Counted from the stretch's first letter, positions 27,201-37,860 are shown. The stretch is 64,000 nt of DNA from Triparma verrucosa (GCA_030267905.1 BRXX01000302.1:1-64000); one strand, 5' to 3'. Made by a program: numbers and translations. The notes: generated by a model not told the origin, from the letters alone.

Positions 27201-28089
27201 ATACGAACATGTCCATGGTTGAGCTATAGCCGTCTCCTTTGGCTAACAGCATGTCTTCGTCGTCTTTCACAGACCAGGCGGCCCAAGAACTTTGCAGCCA
27301 CGCCCAGCTTTCTGTGGAAGCTCTCCTTTCTATTCTGTGGTTGCCGACGGGCAAGTCGTAGGTTGCAAGCTTGATGACTTGGGCGGAGTCATTCTTTCGC
27401 TTTTGGCCCTGCCTCTGGCTTCCATATTTCAGCACTTCAACGAAACCGTTACCGAACCACTCCCATCTGCACCCCTTTCTGCAGCAGCAAACGGTATTTT
27501 CGCCGTAGACGTGGACTCGATAGGTGGAAAGCCGACGTTGGACGACGTTATTTTCGTGAATTGAGGGGGTGACTGGGTGGGTGAGGGGGGGGTGGAGAAA
27601 GGGGGAGGGGAGGGGGGTGCTGGTGGTGTATTCCTGTGTGGGGGGGCGGGAGGTGTTAGAATTGGGAATTGGGATGTGCTGATGTGGGGGGGGGGGGGCT
27701 GAGCTCACCTCTTCTTCGTCCATGCTGTCCATGTCGGGGAGCCAGGGCGTCATGGCGTAGTCCCCATCTCCGCCACAGTCAGGATCTACATCTTCCACGT
27801 CTGCAGAGTCAACCGAGTTGGCAGTAGAGTACTTTAATGCTGCAACTGTGTTATCTGCATCGAGGCCTTGGGTGCCATTACTGAGGATAGAATCCTGGTC
27901 AGCAGAAGACTTGTCCGCAGCCGATTTGATAGAAGTTGAGGAGGATGAGGAGGTGGAGGAGGAGGGGGGCGGAAAGTCCATGGAACCGCGCTCGAAGAGC
28001 GAATGGCCTAGAACCAAGTTGGATGCGTGGAGCAGGAGGAGGAGGAGGAGGAGAAGGAGGTTGGTTTTTGAAGGGAGGGGCGGGGCCAT
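11885..28089 (-). CDS. Giant cell-surface protein: ephrin-receptor-like, cadherin and IPT/TIG repeats, multi-pass membrane domain, cytoplasmic WW
   Basis: Five exons join in phase: 28089..27709, 27633..26640, 26566..26421, 26346..14745 and 14659..11885 (with an N gap), about 5,300 residues. Donors are GTGAG; the first and last introns have CTAAC. Order: signal peptide (KTNLLLLLLLLLLHASNL); Ser/Asp-rich linker; about 25 or more Cys-rich modules of the ephrin-receptor-like/GCC2-GCC3 type (C..CPAGKYS..G...C..C) to about base 23,400; nine or ten cadherin repeats with NDPPEF, NVNEAPVF and DENEEPEF junctions to about 19,650; some thirteen IPT/TIG modules (PPxI..I......GG..I.I.G.NFG) to about 15,400; an EGF-like Cys cluster (CGHGYTGEKC); a multi-pass membrane region (about 14,320-12,960) with YYKLYYYYKPSHWYW; and a cytosolic tail ending in a WW domain (KKWKKTHSSEYGQDYYVN..TTWELPP). 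An adhesion or sensing role is inferred from domain content. The frame changes across the gap, so the true gap length is uncertain. Confidence 0.85.
12125..12330. repeat. G/C-rich coding minisatellite flanking an assembly gap
   Basis: Repeated units containing GAGGGCCCCGCGCCTCC occur on both sides of the gap and encode Gly/Arg/Ala-Pro-Ser repeats (RGGAGPSAGRG) in the tail of the giant protein. Long pure-C runs border the Ns. The copy number is probably collapsed or unresolved. Confidence 0.8.
12228..12253. other. Assembly gap (26 N)
   Basis: The reading frame upstream and the WW-encoding frame downstream differ, so the real length is not 26 unless an adjacent homopolymer is also miscounted. 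Confidence 0.95.
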
Positions 28090-28209
28090 TGTGGTAGTGG
28101 GGCTGTGTGGGGGGACGCAGGAGCGAGGAGCGAGGTGAGAGGTTGTTGAGGGAGGGGATGGGGACGAATTCGTTGAGTTCGGAGGCGTGGGTCTTCTTAC
28201 CTAGCGGGG

Positions 28210-28238
28210 NNNNNNNNNNNNNNNNNNNNNNNNNNNNN
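28210..28238. other. Assembly gap (29 N)
   Basis: A run of N bordered by a G run on the left and a G-rich stretch on the right, upstream of the giant surface-protein gene. It does not interrupt any coding sequence that I call. Confidence 0.95.
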
Positions 28239-29726
28239 TTAGTGTGGGGGGGGGCTACTAGTGTAGAGGGAAACGGGGCTTAGCTCTTCCTCCTCAAACT
28301 CGGTGAGAGAAAGCCAGGTAGAACTGACCGAGAAAAAAGAAGAGATTATGTGACTCTCCGCGAGGCAAAGTGTAGGATCGTAGTGTTCGGGGTCGTGGCA
28401 GCGACTCGAAAACACTAGAAAATTACTAAACTTGCTTTACAACAGCGGGGAGCCAGAGGCAGGGGGATCTAGCTCTGTGTTCGTGGAGCAGATGAGAAAT
28501 CGCGCGGAGGGGGGTGGTGGGGGAATCTCCTACGTCGAAGTAAATGAGGTAGAGTTACTTCCTGGTGATGAGTATCTAGTAGGGGCTGTAGGTAGGTACT
28601 TCACCTTGATCGTGGTTGTCGTTGGAAGTGATGATGGGTGGGTGAAAAGGGAGTTCGGCTCGCCCTGCAAAGTTGGATTTTGAGGGCTGAGAGAGGCATT
28701 TGAGGAAGGCAAGAGGGTTTCATGAACTTTGGAACATTTTTGGAAGGGCGGTGCTGTCACTGTCGTAGGTTAGATTAAATGAAAAACTAAAAGCAAGAAA
28801 GGCTAGGGAGAGGAGCTCTTCGTTGCTCGAAGAAAGTTTTTTGGGGATCCTTTGAGGTCATAAGCATCATCGACTTGAGCAGTTTTGTCCTTGGGTGTTT
28901 GGAAGTTAACACACGTTGCGGGCAACTCGCAATAACATAAGGAAATAAAGTTGCTCGTGTGCGGGTCGGTCCAAAGTGCGACGACATCAAATCGGAACTG
29001 CACATCCTCACAATGTTATGTTATTTTTCTACCTCTGAGCCTTTAAAAAAAGACTCAATACCTGTGGGAAACAGACGCCCCGCCGTGCGGTGAATGTTAC
29101 ATGCGTGTGGTTGGGCCGAATGAACAGTCCGTTCCCCTTATTAGCGTAACGAATAGCCAAATATAAGCCACAACAGCCAGCAGCAGGCCGTGGTTTTCAT
29201 GATCTAACCAATTGCTGCCCTCGATGAGCATGCGGGGAGGAAAACATAACTTAGGAGAGTAGGAGTCCTGCATGACAAAATACCGTTTGAGATGAATATT
29301 GGGTTGTGTACGTGGCGTAGTTTTTCTGAATGTTCCAAGCAATTTGATGGGCAGAGAACTGTGTAACCAAAAACCAGTTCTCAGACCTCCTGTTTTGCAA
29401 CTCTGATTATTCCACCTCACCTTCGTTTCCAAGCCAAACCCGATCGAGGGGTTGTAAAGGGGGGGGGGAGTCAACGCAACTCTATGTGACGGCGGCGGTG
29501 GGGTTCAAGAGGAGGGTCGTTGGCTGGAGCAGTCGTCGAGAAAAACTTTTTCAGGTTCTGGGAGGACTGTAATAATCTTAAAAACATTCCACTTTCAAAA
29601 TAAAAGTAAAGCAGAGTAATTATTTTTGTGCCACGCCAGCAAATTTGCCTTTTCGGGCTGCTCGCGAACGTCAAAAAAACGTGTAAAAAAATTGAAAAAT
29701 TGGCTGTTCACCTTCTTGAATTAATC

Positions 29727-30033
29727 GACAAATTTTTGTCATATTATTCTATTTGAGGCCCCTAAGAGGAATAATATTTCGTTGATAAGGATAAAAAAGG
29801 GGTTTAAATTTGATTTCACAAAATTATTTTCATAAGTTCCAAATTGTCCAAAAAGTGTTCTCATAGCTATTTAAATATTCTCAGTATTCTAAATATGATT
29901 CTTATAGGGATAAAAATCTCATTTATCACTGATTTCTATTTTTAAAATCGGCTTTCTGAACTTTCTTTGGAAAGTTTAACATGATTTTTTGTCCTTCAGA
30001 GGCCTCAAAATTAATAATATGACCAAAATTGAC
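29727..30033. repeat. Imperfect inverted repeat in AT-rich block
   Basis: Left arm 29727-29763 contains GTCATATTATT then TTTGAGGCC; the reverse complement of the right arm 29998-30033 contains the same two blocks in the same order with the same approximate spacing. The arms are about 36 bases with a loop of about 230. The surrounding 29,581-30,000 is roughly 30% G+C by hand count, far below the flanks. It could be a decayed MITE-like element, a cruciform-forming site or chance structure in AT-rich DNA. No target duplication was identified. Confidence 0.5.
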
Positions 30034-30422
30034 CACTGAAATTTCCCTGTCGAGAGATATATCATTTCTCTGGGAAGGTGCAATCCTTTTTCTGCCGCTG
30101 TAAACGTCCGCCTGCATCCACTGACACAACCCCCATTCTTTACCCGCAAATGAATGGCGAAGAAGAAGCGGGGGAAGGGGATAACCTTAACAGGAGGGAT
30201 AACTAATTTAAATTTCCAAAAAGAACAAAATCCAATTGCCATTCATCCAGTACTCTCACTCTCAAACCAAACTCAAGACAAAAACAAAGAGCCAGATTTC
30301 ATCAACAAAATTATCGTGTATTAACCCCCTTCTTCATGTCCAATGTACCCTAACAACATAACCCCACAAACATCTACGTCCATCCTCGTCTTACTCTCAA
30401 CGGTAGAAAACAATGAGAATAT

Positions 30423-31245
30423 CTAGAAGTGGGGCAGGGCGGCTCCGGTCAACCAGCTCTCGACGATTCCCTGTTTGGTGATCTCCTCCTGGGCGACGAA
30501 TCCGGCGATGGCGAGCATCGCGATCCTTCCGTGGTTGAGCTCAGCGTTCTGGTACTCGATCTGCTTGGACTCGTCCTCAGGGAAGAGGTTGAGGGGGTCC
30601 CAGCCGTAGTCTCCGGGGATGGTGTCGGCCTGCATTTTGAAGGCGTTGGACTTGGTGGCGTCGAGGGTTCCCTTGGTCTTCAAGTCGACGGGGGCCCACT
30701 TCTTGGACGCGACGGCTCCCTCAGCAGCAGCGACGAGAATGAGGAGGGGGATGAGAGGCCCGTCGTTGAGCCTCTCAAACTCCTGGAAGGCGTAGATGGA
30801 GTCGACGTTGATGGTGCTCTCCATCATGGGGTGGTAGAGCTCGGAGACGATGAAGCCGAGACTGGCCATCATGGCGACGCGACCGTGCTTGAGCTCAGCC
30901 TCGCGGAACTTAACAAGGGTGGCGGCGTCGGCTGCAGGGGGTGTAGGGTTAGAGACGTTGCGGGTTGTTTACTGGGCTTTGCTGTGCTTTTCTCTCAGAG
31001 TGTATTTTTCGTTCGTTGCTTTTTCCCTCACCTCCCTCGCTGAGCTTCAAAGGGTCAAAGAAACCGGCGGGCTCAGTGACTCCGACCTGATCGTTCCAGA
31101 ATTTAGGGAGGCCATTGCCCTTGGGCTTGACCGTCTTGCGGCCGAAGGCGGCGGCGCTGAGGGAGGTGGAGGTCTGGACGGCAGCGGGGGCGGGGGCGAA
31201 GGCAGCAGCCGTGGCAATAAGAGACGCAAAGAGAGTGAACTTCAT
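30423..31245 (-). CDS. Fucoxanthin-chlorophyll a/c binding protein (LHC family)
   Basis: Two exons, 31245..31032 and 30931..30423, join in phase 1 across a 99-base intron (GTGAGG donor, CTAACC then CTGCAG acceptor) to give 240 residues. The N-terminus is a bipartite plastid leader: signal peptide FTLFASLIATAAAFAP with Phe at the cleavage site, the AFAP motif of algae with complex red plastids. Helix 1 (EAELKHGRVAMMA) and helix 3 (NAELNHGRIAMLA) carry the paired Glu/Arg and His/Asn chlorophyll ligands, with a central hydrophobic helix between. It binds chlorophyll and fucoxanthin in thylakoids and feeds the photosystems. It sits alone, divergent from the HA-repeat gene. Confidence 0.95.
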
Positions 31246-31921
31246 AGTTTTCGTTGTTGTTGTTGTTTGTTGCTGGTGCGAGAGGGAGGGTTGGTTTTAA
31301 GGTAGCGGTCAGGGTTAGAAGAGACGAAACGAGAGGAGGAAGGAGAGTTCACGTGTGCGATGTGCGTAGGAGAGTTCTCGTATGCGATACACGTCAAAAA
31401 TATGAGTAGTGAAAGTCAGCCGCCTCCACTTCAGCTGCCACCACTTCATTGTTTTGGTGGCAGGGAGCAAAGGTCCACGGCCGCCCGACAGCGTTCCTTC
31501 ACCCCCCCGCCCTAAACAACGCCAACAATAAACGGATTCACAGGACTCCGAGGAGCCTCAACGCGCGTTACGCATCTTAAAAAAGTCCACCAGCACGCTG
31601 GCGGTCTTGCGAGCGCCACCTCGATTTAAGTCTCGCCTATCACCACCTTCCCGCACCGCCGCACGGATATACGTCTGAAAAACATAGTCTTTACGTGTAC
31701 ACGATTACTTTGAGAACAATATATTTGATATCGATCCTTTTTTTCACTTACTATTTAATCAATTGATTTTGTCTGGTAAAAAGAGAATTTCCCAAAGGCT
31801 TGCTCAGGAATTCACCACATCAGATTATAACTTCCGTTCCCTGTCCCTACACTTCTTCTGCCCCTTCTGTATATATTCTCGGTGGTTCTAGATAAAGTTG
31901 TTGATGATAACGCGGCTTAAA
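31246..31921. other. Divergent intergenic region between LHC and HA-repeat genes
   Basis: About 680 bases with no coding frame. It must contain the light-harvesting promoter (left) and the promoter of the HA-repeat gene (right). A TATA-like TGTATATATTC lies about 50 bases before the right-hand ATG. No other defined element was recognised. Confidence 0.5.
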
Positions 31922-33485
31922 ATGCCTTCTTCCTTCTTCTTCCTCCTTTTCATGTTCATCATGAAATGCTCCTCATTTAGTGCCACCTTTCCTGCTTCTC
32001 CTCCTCCCTCGTCCTCCTCGTCGTCTCCCTCAATAGAATCGGACATAATGCGCATCGAGCAGGACCTTCTGTCCCAGAAGTTCACGTCATCGTCTCTTTC
32101 AAGCAACAAGCGAAATCGGAGCATGATCTTTTCCTATGATGAGGTAGGCCGCGCCCTCTCCATGCCCTCCGCCAACTTCTAGCTAATCACCCACACGCTA
32201 ACACCACCCACACCACCCACACCACCCACACCACCCACACCACCCACACCACCCACACCACCCACACCACCCTCGCCACTCCCAGGCCCTCCTCCAGCTC
32301 CAATCCTACTACACCGAGCACGGTCACTTGGTGATCCCTCGCAACGACCCGTTGGCAAAGCTATGCTACGACTATGGTTGGTGGCAGGAGTTCATAAAGG
32401 ACCGCCCTGAGCGCGTGGCTGAGCTGAACGAGATCAACTTCATTTGGGGTCGTCTTCAGTCTGAGGTGAGGTCATCCCCAAGTGCTCAAGGGCCCCACTC
32501 CTCAGTCCTCAACTCACCGTTCACCACACACCTTACCCCAATCAAACACAGTGGAACATCGTGGTCGAAGCCCTCTGCACCTACAAATCAATCCACGACC
32601 ACATCGACGTTCCTTCCTCCTTCGTTGTCCCCCACTCGCAACCCTTTCCCATCGCAACATGGTCCCTCCCCCTCGGTCGTATCGTCTCAAACATTCGCCT
32701 CCGCAACTTCTACGTCAACAAGGGCGAGAGCCGTGTGATGCAGTTGGACGGACTTGGTTTCGTGTGGCACAGGGACAAGTCGGAGCAGAAATTTCAAATG
32801 ACCATATACGCAGCACGCGAGTACAAGGTCAGGGTGAATAGGGAGGGGAGGTGAGAATAATATAAGAACAAATCTATTTTCACGCGCACCGCAACCCCCC
32901 CCCGCAGCCAGTCTAACTTCACCCCCTTACTCCCTTCCAGAGCTCTTAAGGTCCCTCAGCGATTCGTCGTCCCAGAGAACGGGAAGGACGGATGGCCTCT
33001 GGAGCTGGCTGGGTTCAGGTGAGAAGAAGAAGCTGTCGCTCCGTCAATACCTCCCCCCACCTCTACCCCCACCCAATTCTAACTCGTTAACATCAATCTT
33101 CTTCAGACTTGGAGAGAAGCTGACCGCCATCCGGCAGAAGGGGCTCTACGTCAAGAATTTCCCCCACCGTCGGCAGCAGCTCGAGGAGCTCGGCTTTCAG
33201 TGGGCCGGTAACTCCTCCCTGAACTGGCTCGAGGTCGTCCACGCTGCGGCCATCTACAGCCGTCAACACGATAGGGTCCTGAACCCTCCTGACAATTTCG
33301 TTTGTTCCGGTGACGCCTTCCCCGACTATTTGCACGGGTTACCTCTCGGGCTGAGGCTCAAGGACGTCAGGCTCAAGGGAAGGTACTTGCAGGGAGAGAC
33401 GGCACCCAAGAGGAGGGAACAACTCGACGCTCTTGGGTTCGTCTGGAAGAAGAAGAGGGGCAGGCGAAAAAAGTCAGAATCATAA
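31922..33485 (+). CDS. Helicase-associated (HA) domain repeat protein with N-terminal signal/leader
   Basis: Five exons (31922..32143, 32286..32465, 32552..32850, 32941..33018, 33107..33485) join in phase to 385 residues. CTAAC occurs in at least the last two introns. The N-terminus is a strong hydrophobic leader (SSFFFLLFMFIMKCSS), then a Ser/Pro linker. The rest is built of HA-type repeats: YYTEHGHLVIPRND..FIWGRL, YKSIHDHIDVPSSF..LDGLGFVW, ..ALKVPQRFVV..LEELGFQW and YSRQHDRVLNPPDNF..LDALGFVW. These short three-helix modules, with H.....VP early and LGFxW late, are abundant in stramenopile proteins and were first seen beside helicases. The C-terminus is Lys/Arg-rich. No helicase motors are present. 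The leader suggests entry to the ER or plastid; function is unknown. Confidence 0.8.
32202..32271. repeat. 9-base minisatellite (CACCACCCA)n in intron 1
   Basis: About eight near-perfect head-to-tail copies of a 9-base unit lie wholly inside the first intron of the HA-repeat gene, just before its acceptor. Confidence 0.9.
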
Positions 33486-33575
33486 TGATTCAGGTCTTTG
33501 GAGACAACTCAACCAAACATAAACATGCACATATAGCAAATATACCATTCATATTAAAAATGTTTAATAAAGTGT

Positions 33576-34937
33576 TCAAAATTCGTTCGTCCTCCCCAAA
33601 TCGTCAACAACCCCAACCCGAACCCCTCCCCCGACCCACGGTTTGACCAAACCTCCCGCAGGCTCGCTCAGGCCAATCGAGACGACCGTCGCAAGGCCAA
33701 GCAAAAGCCCCAGACCGACAACCTTCCTCCTCTCCACTTGAACCCCCTCAGCGATCTGCAACATCTTCGGAAGTTCGTGCTGATTCCCGCCGACGTAGCT
33801 GCGACGAGCGAAGAGAGCATAAAGATTTCGTTAGATAATGTAGCCAGCTCGTCGCTTCACTCCTCGTAGCCTCTAAGCCTTTAGCCTCTCGCCTCTCACT
33901 CTCACCTGATGATATGCTCTGCTATGAACTCGTGCTCCGTGACGACGAAATGGTTGATGACCTTGAAGGCGAACCTCGCGCTCTTGTGCAGCTCGTCGAA
34001 GTGCTTGTCGGTCTCGCACAAGACGCCTCTTCGGGTCAGACTCCGGTAGCACATCTTGACCATGCGCTGGTTGAGCTTCGGAAGATGGTATATGTAGGTC
34101 TCCTTCTCAACGACATTGTAGCAATCCACCCAATCAAGCCTCTCGTCCAGCCTGGGTCCCCCCTCCGCCGCCAGGTCGACCGGGTACTTCCCGTACGAGT
34201 CCTTCATAGCGAGAGCGGCCGGGAACATTCTGATGACGAATCTGATTAAATTGATGTCGTTGCTGCCCAAGGCGGCGCAGTGTGCAACGGTCCTGCCGTA
34301 GGCCTTGTCTTTCGTCTTCATGCTGAAAATATTGCGACCCCAAGGATCCTGCAAGGACATGTACGCCATTTCTCTAAACAAGTAGATGTTAGGATGCAGC
34401 TGGTCCGCCAAGTGATGAAGACACGTCCAGCCGTCCTCCTTTGCGTAGAAAATCTCGGCTATTTTCTGCTCCTTGGTCGGCATATTCAACAGCCGTTCCA
34501 ACGCGTATCCACCGAACATCTCGTTCGTACACAAAATATTCAATACGCAGACGTGGCGTCCCTTTGGATCCTGATCCATCATGGAGATAATTTCATTCAC
34601 AATCACACTGTCGGCCCCCCACTGCAAGGCGTTATAGAGCGGCTCCCCGCCTCCCTGATAGAGTTCGTCGAAAAGCTGCTCTTTGGGCTTGGCCTTGAGG
34701 CTGCGAAGGGAGGGCGAAGGGAGGGCGAAGGGAGGGCGAAGGGAGGGAGTGAGAGGGTGAGTACTTAGATGAAAATGTTTACAAGCCAAAATAATTCAGT
34801 ATCTGCAACAACTCCAGATTAGATGTCCCGGCCACACACACGCACCTCTTCAGGACCAGCACCCACTCCTCCCGGTGGCACAAGTACCTCAGTTCAGGCA
34901 GCATCTCCGGCCCCAGGTTGAAATCCAACCCTGACAT
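33576..34937 (-). CDS. Ankyrin-like repeat protein with C-terminal membrane segment
   Basis: Three exons (34937..34846, 34700..33906, 33798..33576) join in phase 2 at both introns, giving 369 residues from the ATG at 34937. The central exon has ankyrin-like units, best seen in DGWTCLHHLADQ, YGRTVAHCAALGSND and YGKYPVDLAAEGG. A single hydrophobic helix (VVGLGLLLGLATVVSIGL) lies about 35 residues before the end, so the protein is probably membrane-attached with the repeats on one face. Ankyrin repeats mediate protein binding; no partner is suggested by context. It is convergent with the HA-repeat gene, 90 bases away. Confidence 0.72.
34703..34746. repeat. 11-base tandem repeat in intron 1 of the ankyrin-like gene
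   Basis: Four head-to-tail copies of GCGAAGGGAGG abut the acceptor of intron 1. On the coding strand they supply the pyrimidine-rich tract before the CAG. Confidence 0.85.
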
Positions 34938-35435
34938 TGATGAAGTCGGAGTGTGTGTGAGCACAGGCAGAGTCAAAATTCTGACCTGGAAATGTCTCGC
35001 TTTCGAAGAGCCTATTCGCAGAGGGAAAGGGCAACCAAGCGGGGTATGCCACTTCTTTTGCCCTACACGATTCCCCTATTGAAGACGATTTCTGCAGCAA
35101 ATGAACACACGAGTCGAGGTTCGGGCAGGGAAGAGTATGTTTTGAGCAAGAACGGAGGGAATTCGATTTAATATTCCCAAACGTTGCCTATAGGTTCCGA
35201 ATGGTGTGTGTTGTACGGTAAATTGTTAAAAAATAGGTCGAATACTACGTCGTAAAGGGGGTGATGGGGAAGGAAGGTTTTCCTCTAAGAACAAACCATC
35301 GACACACACTGACTCTCTTTGCCCTCGCCCCTCGCCCGCGTCCCTCGCAGGCAAAGGCCTGCCATAACGGTCCAGTCATTAAGCACGTCGCACACCATAT
35401 TCAGACCCCACACACTCCCCCCAACCCCGATAGCT
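34938..35435. other. Divergent intergenic region
   Basis: About 500 bases between the ankyrin-like gene and the coiled-coil gene. The frame is open upstream of 35436 on the plus strand from about 35319, but the natural ATG is at 35436. No repeat, RNA or defined promoter element was recognised. Confidence 0.5.
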
Positions 35436-37860
35436 ATGGATCTCCTGACCGAACCCGCCCCCTCCGACTCGTTACCTCCTCTAAAATCCCCATCCCCATC
35501 CCCCGAGACACAACTCCCTCTGCCGCAGATCGTGAGCCTGGCTAACTTCTCAAGCACGGATTTCGGCAATGCCCCTCCCTTCCTCAACAGTCCGAGGAGC
35601 GTAGAGATATGCAAGAAGAACGGCGTCGAGGTGGACGACTTGGTTCCTAAGAGTTATGGCTATTATTTGGAGAAGGTGAGCGAGCCTTGTCCCCGCCCTT
35701 TCATCCCCCCCACCTCACCCCTCGCCACCTCACCCCCCCCGCCACCTCAACCCCCCCAGGTCAAGGCAGACCGACTGGAAGTGGTGGCAACGAAGCGAGA
35801 AGACATTGCAAAGCTCCGCTTTGAGCGTGGCGAGATCAGCAGGCGAAAGCTCATCAGGACCCTTAGCGGAGAACGTGAGAGGATGATCATGGTCGAAGGA
35901 CTGGGAAAGAAGACAAAGAAGAAGGTCAAGGTCGCAGGAATGGCTGACGTTGAGGAGAAAGGAGGCAAGACGAAGTCTGCCGAGGAGGTTTTGATGGAGA
36001 GAGAGGCCAAGTATCTGGAGAAGGTACAGCGCAAGACCGAGAAGGAGCTCAAGCAAATGCTCGTGTTTGAGATGAAGAGGGCCGCCAAGCAGCAAGAGCA
36101 GGTGAGATGGAAATATATCCCCAAGAGAAATCCCACACAAGCCCTGCATTCTAACGCAAAATATTCTCTTTGGTTTCTTCGTTTCGTTATTGTTTCGTTC
36201 ACCACAGAGGGACAGGGAGGAGAATCAACTCCGCAAGGATCAGGAGCGGAGGGACGCCAAGGAATCCTTGAGGAGAGAGAATATGGAGAAGAGATTCAAG
36301 ATTGGCGAAGAAATCCAGAGAAGGAAGGAGGAGGAGGAGGAGAAATTGCGCATTCAAATGGCTAAGCAGTTCGACAACAGCATCAGGCAGCAAAAGATGA
36401 TTGAAGAGCAGAAGGCGAAGGAGAGGAAGGAAGCCATCGAGAAGGCGAGGGAGAGGGCCAGGCTCACCGAGGAGAGGAAGAAGGCCACCGAGGCCATTTT
36501 CAAGAAACAGAGGGAAGACGTCCTCCGCCGCGACGCTGAGGCGAGGAAGCGGGACGAGGTGCGCCTCCAGAAGGTCCAGGAGGCCGCCGAGCTTAGAAAC
36601 TACGAGTACCAAATCCGCAGGGAGAAGGCTGAGATGAGAATCGAGGAGGCTAAGCGCATTGCCGAGGAAATCGTGGAGGAGAAGCGGAGGGTCTTTGAGG
36701 AGAAGGAGGAGATGGCGAGACTAAGGCTGGAGATCAAGCGCCAAGAGGACGAGCAAAAGGCAATCGAGAAGAGGGAGCAACAGGAGAAGGAGATCGCCCA
36801 CAGGAAGAAGAACAAGGCCGAAGTCGACGAGCAGGCCCGGCTCTACGCGGAGAACATCAAGAAGAAGGAGGAGGAGATCAACCGCCGTCTTAAGGCCAGA
36901 GGTCTCCTTCCGGAGCCCGAGGACAGGATGAGGAGAACCGACGAGGAGGAGAAGAAGAAAATTCTGGCCTCCCTTGAGTCGACCAAGGAAATGGAGGCGA
37001 AGATGATCCGTAGGCGTTTGAAGGAAGAGTCGATCGAGAAGAACATGACCAGGAAGATGCAAGGAGACGAGTACAAGCGAAAGAAGGTCATGGAGAAGAT
37101 GGAGCAGGACGACAAGAAGCTCGAGGAGGTCAAGGAGGAGAGGGCCAAGATCAAACTCAAGAAGGAGATTGCTGCCAACGAGGCCTTGAAAGAGAAGCAC
37201 AGAGTCGCAGCGATGGCGAAGAAGGCGCTCGGAAACAAGGCTCTCACGGAGCTCCTCGACAACGGAGGCAGCATTGATGACGCAGCAGAAATGGTCAGCA
37301 CCATGCTAGGATTCGCCCCGTCCACGGTCAAACTCAAAGCCGCGACGAAGGTGAAGAAGACCGGGGGCGACTCCACCACAGGCAAGAAGGCGCGGAGAAA
37401 GGGCAAGAAGAAGAAGAACAATTTGGACAGCACCGCCTCAAGCACTGGAGGGCTTCCATCCTCCATTCCCATGTCGTCTTCGCCCACAGCGGCCGCCCAG
37501 TCCATGTCAACATCTATATCACAGACGTACGGCGAGTCTCGGTTCACCGTCCCCGCGGACCCCTACTACGAAGTCGAAACGATCCGCAAGCGCCAGAATA
37601 AGGAGCTCCTGCAAATTCTCCAGGAAGAGCAACGTCAGGAGGAGGCCCGCGAGAGGAAGCTCAAGGCCTTGCAAGACGAAGGGCTGTCGCCCCAGGAGAT
37701 GCAGGCCACGCAAGAGCGCTTTGCTCGGGAGAGGAACGAGGCATCCAACAGAATGCTAAGGTACACGAAACAGCACGAAGAAGTCCTCGCCCTGGCCCTG
37801 AAGACGGCAAGGGAGCAGGCCTCCCTGAGAACAACCACCTCTACCTCTGGACAACAATAG
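35436..37860 (+). CDS. Long coiled-coil protein, CCDC177/DUF4659-like
   Basis: Three exons (35436..35675, 35760..36101, 36208..37860) join in phase 0 to give 744 residues; intron 2 has TTCTAAC. Near residue 55 is the short motif LNSPRSVEICKKNGVEVDDL, matching the SPRSLEAC..G..P.EL motif that opens CCDC177-type proteins. Residues about 85 to 460 are almost continuous charged coiled coil rich in Glu, Lys and Arg. After that come a basic low-complexity patch (KKARRKGKKKKNN), a Ser/Thr-rich linker and another short coiled coil. The family is poorly characterised; a cytoskeletal or ciliary role is only a guess. It is convergent with the mutase gene, with a 66-base gap. Confidence 0.78.

Larger units (their letters stand above)
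28090..30422. other. Long gene-poor interval
   Basis: About 2.3 kb with no gene I can support. The first 600 bases are G-rich (poly-G runs, N gap at 28210-28238) and probably contain the promoter and 5' leader of the giant gene. From about 28,280 to 29,480 several short frames are open on both strands (for example 29474 to 29097 on minus) but show no domain, start context or splice logic. From about 29,580 to 30,060 the DNA is AT-rich with an inverted repeat, listed separately. 30,060-30,422 is probably the 3' flank of the light-harvesting gene. Confidence 0.6.

Noticed and set aside
27573..27708. Acceptor candidate at 27574-27573 for the first intron of the giant gene
   Set aside because: It would join out of phase. 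The acceptor CACACAG ending at 27634, with TTCTAAC upstream, gives the correct phase 0.
28432..28683. An 83-codon plus-strand frame near the N gap
   Set aside because: Composition is driven by G-rich sequence; the opposite strand is equally open and there is no start context or domain.
29097..29474. A 125-codon minus-strand frame with a hydrophobic stretch (LLLAVVAYIWLFV)
   Set aside because: No natural ATG context, no domain and no splice partners; it lies in a gene-poor region where frames of this length occur by chance.
30429..31043. A 204-codon plus-strand frame over the light-harvesting gene
   Set aside because: The minus strand has clear chlorophyll-binding helices and a leader; the plus frame is Gly/Glu/Val-rich with no features.
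32821..32830. Donor GTACAAG|GTCAGG for intron 3 of the HA-repeat gene
   Set aside because: It would put a TAA in frame at the start of the next exon. The donor GGGGAG|GTGAGA after 32850 gives the right phase.
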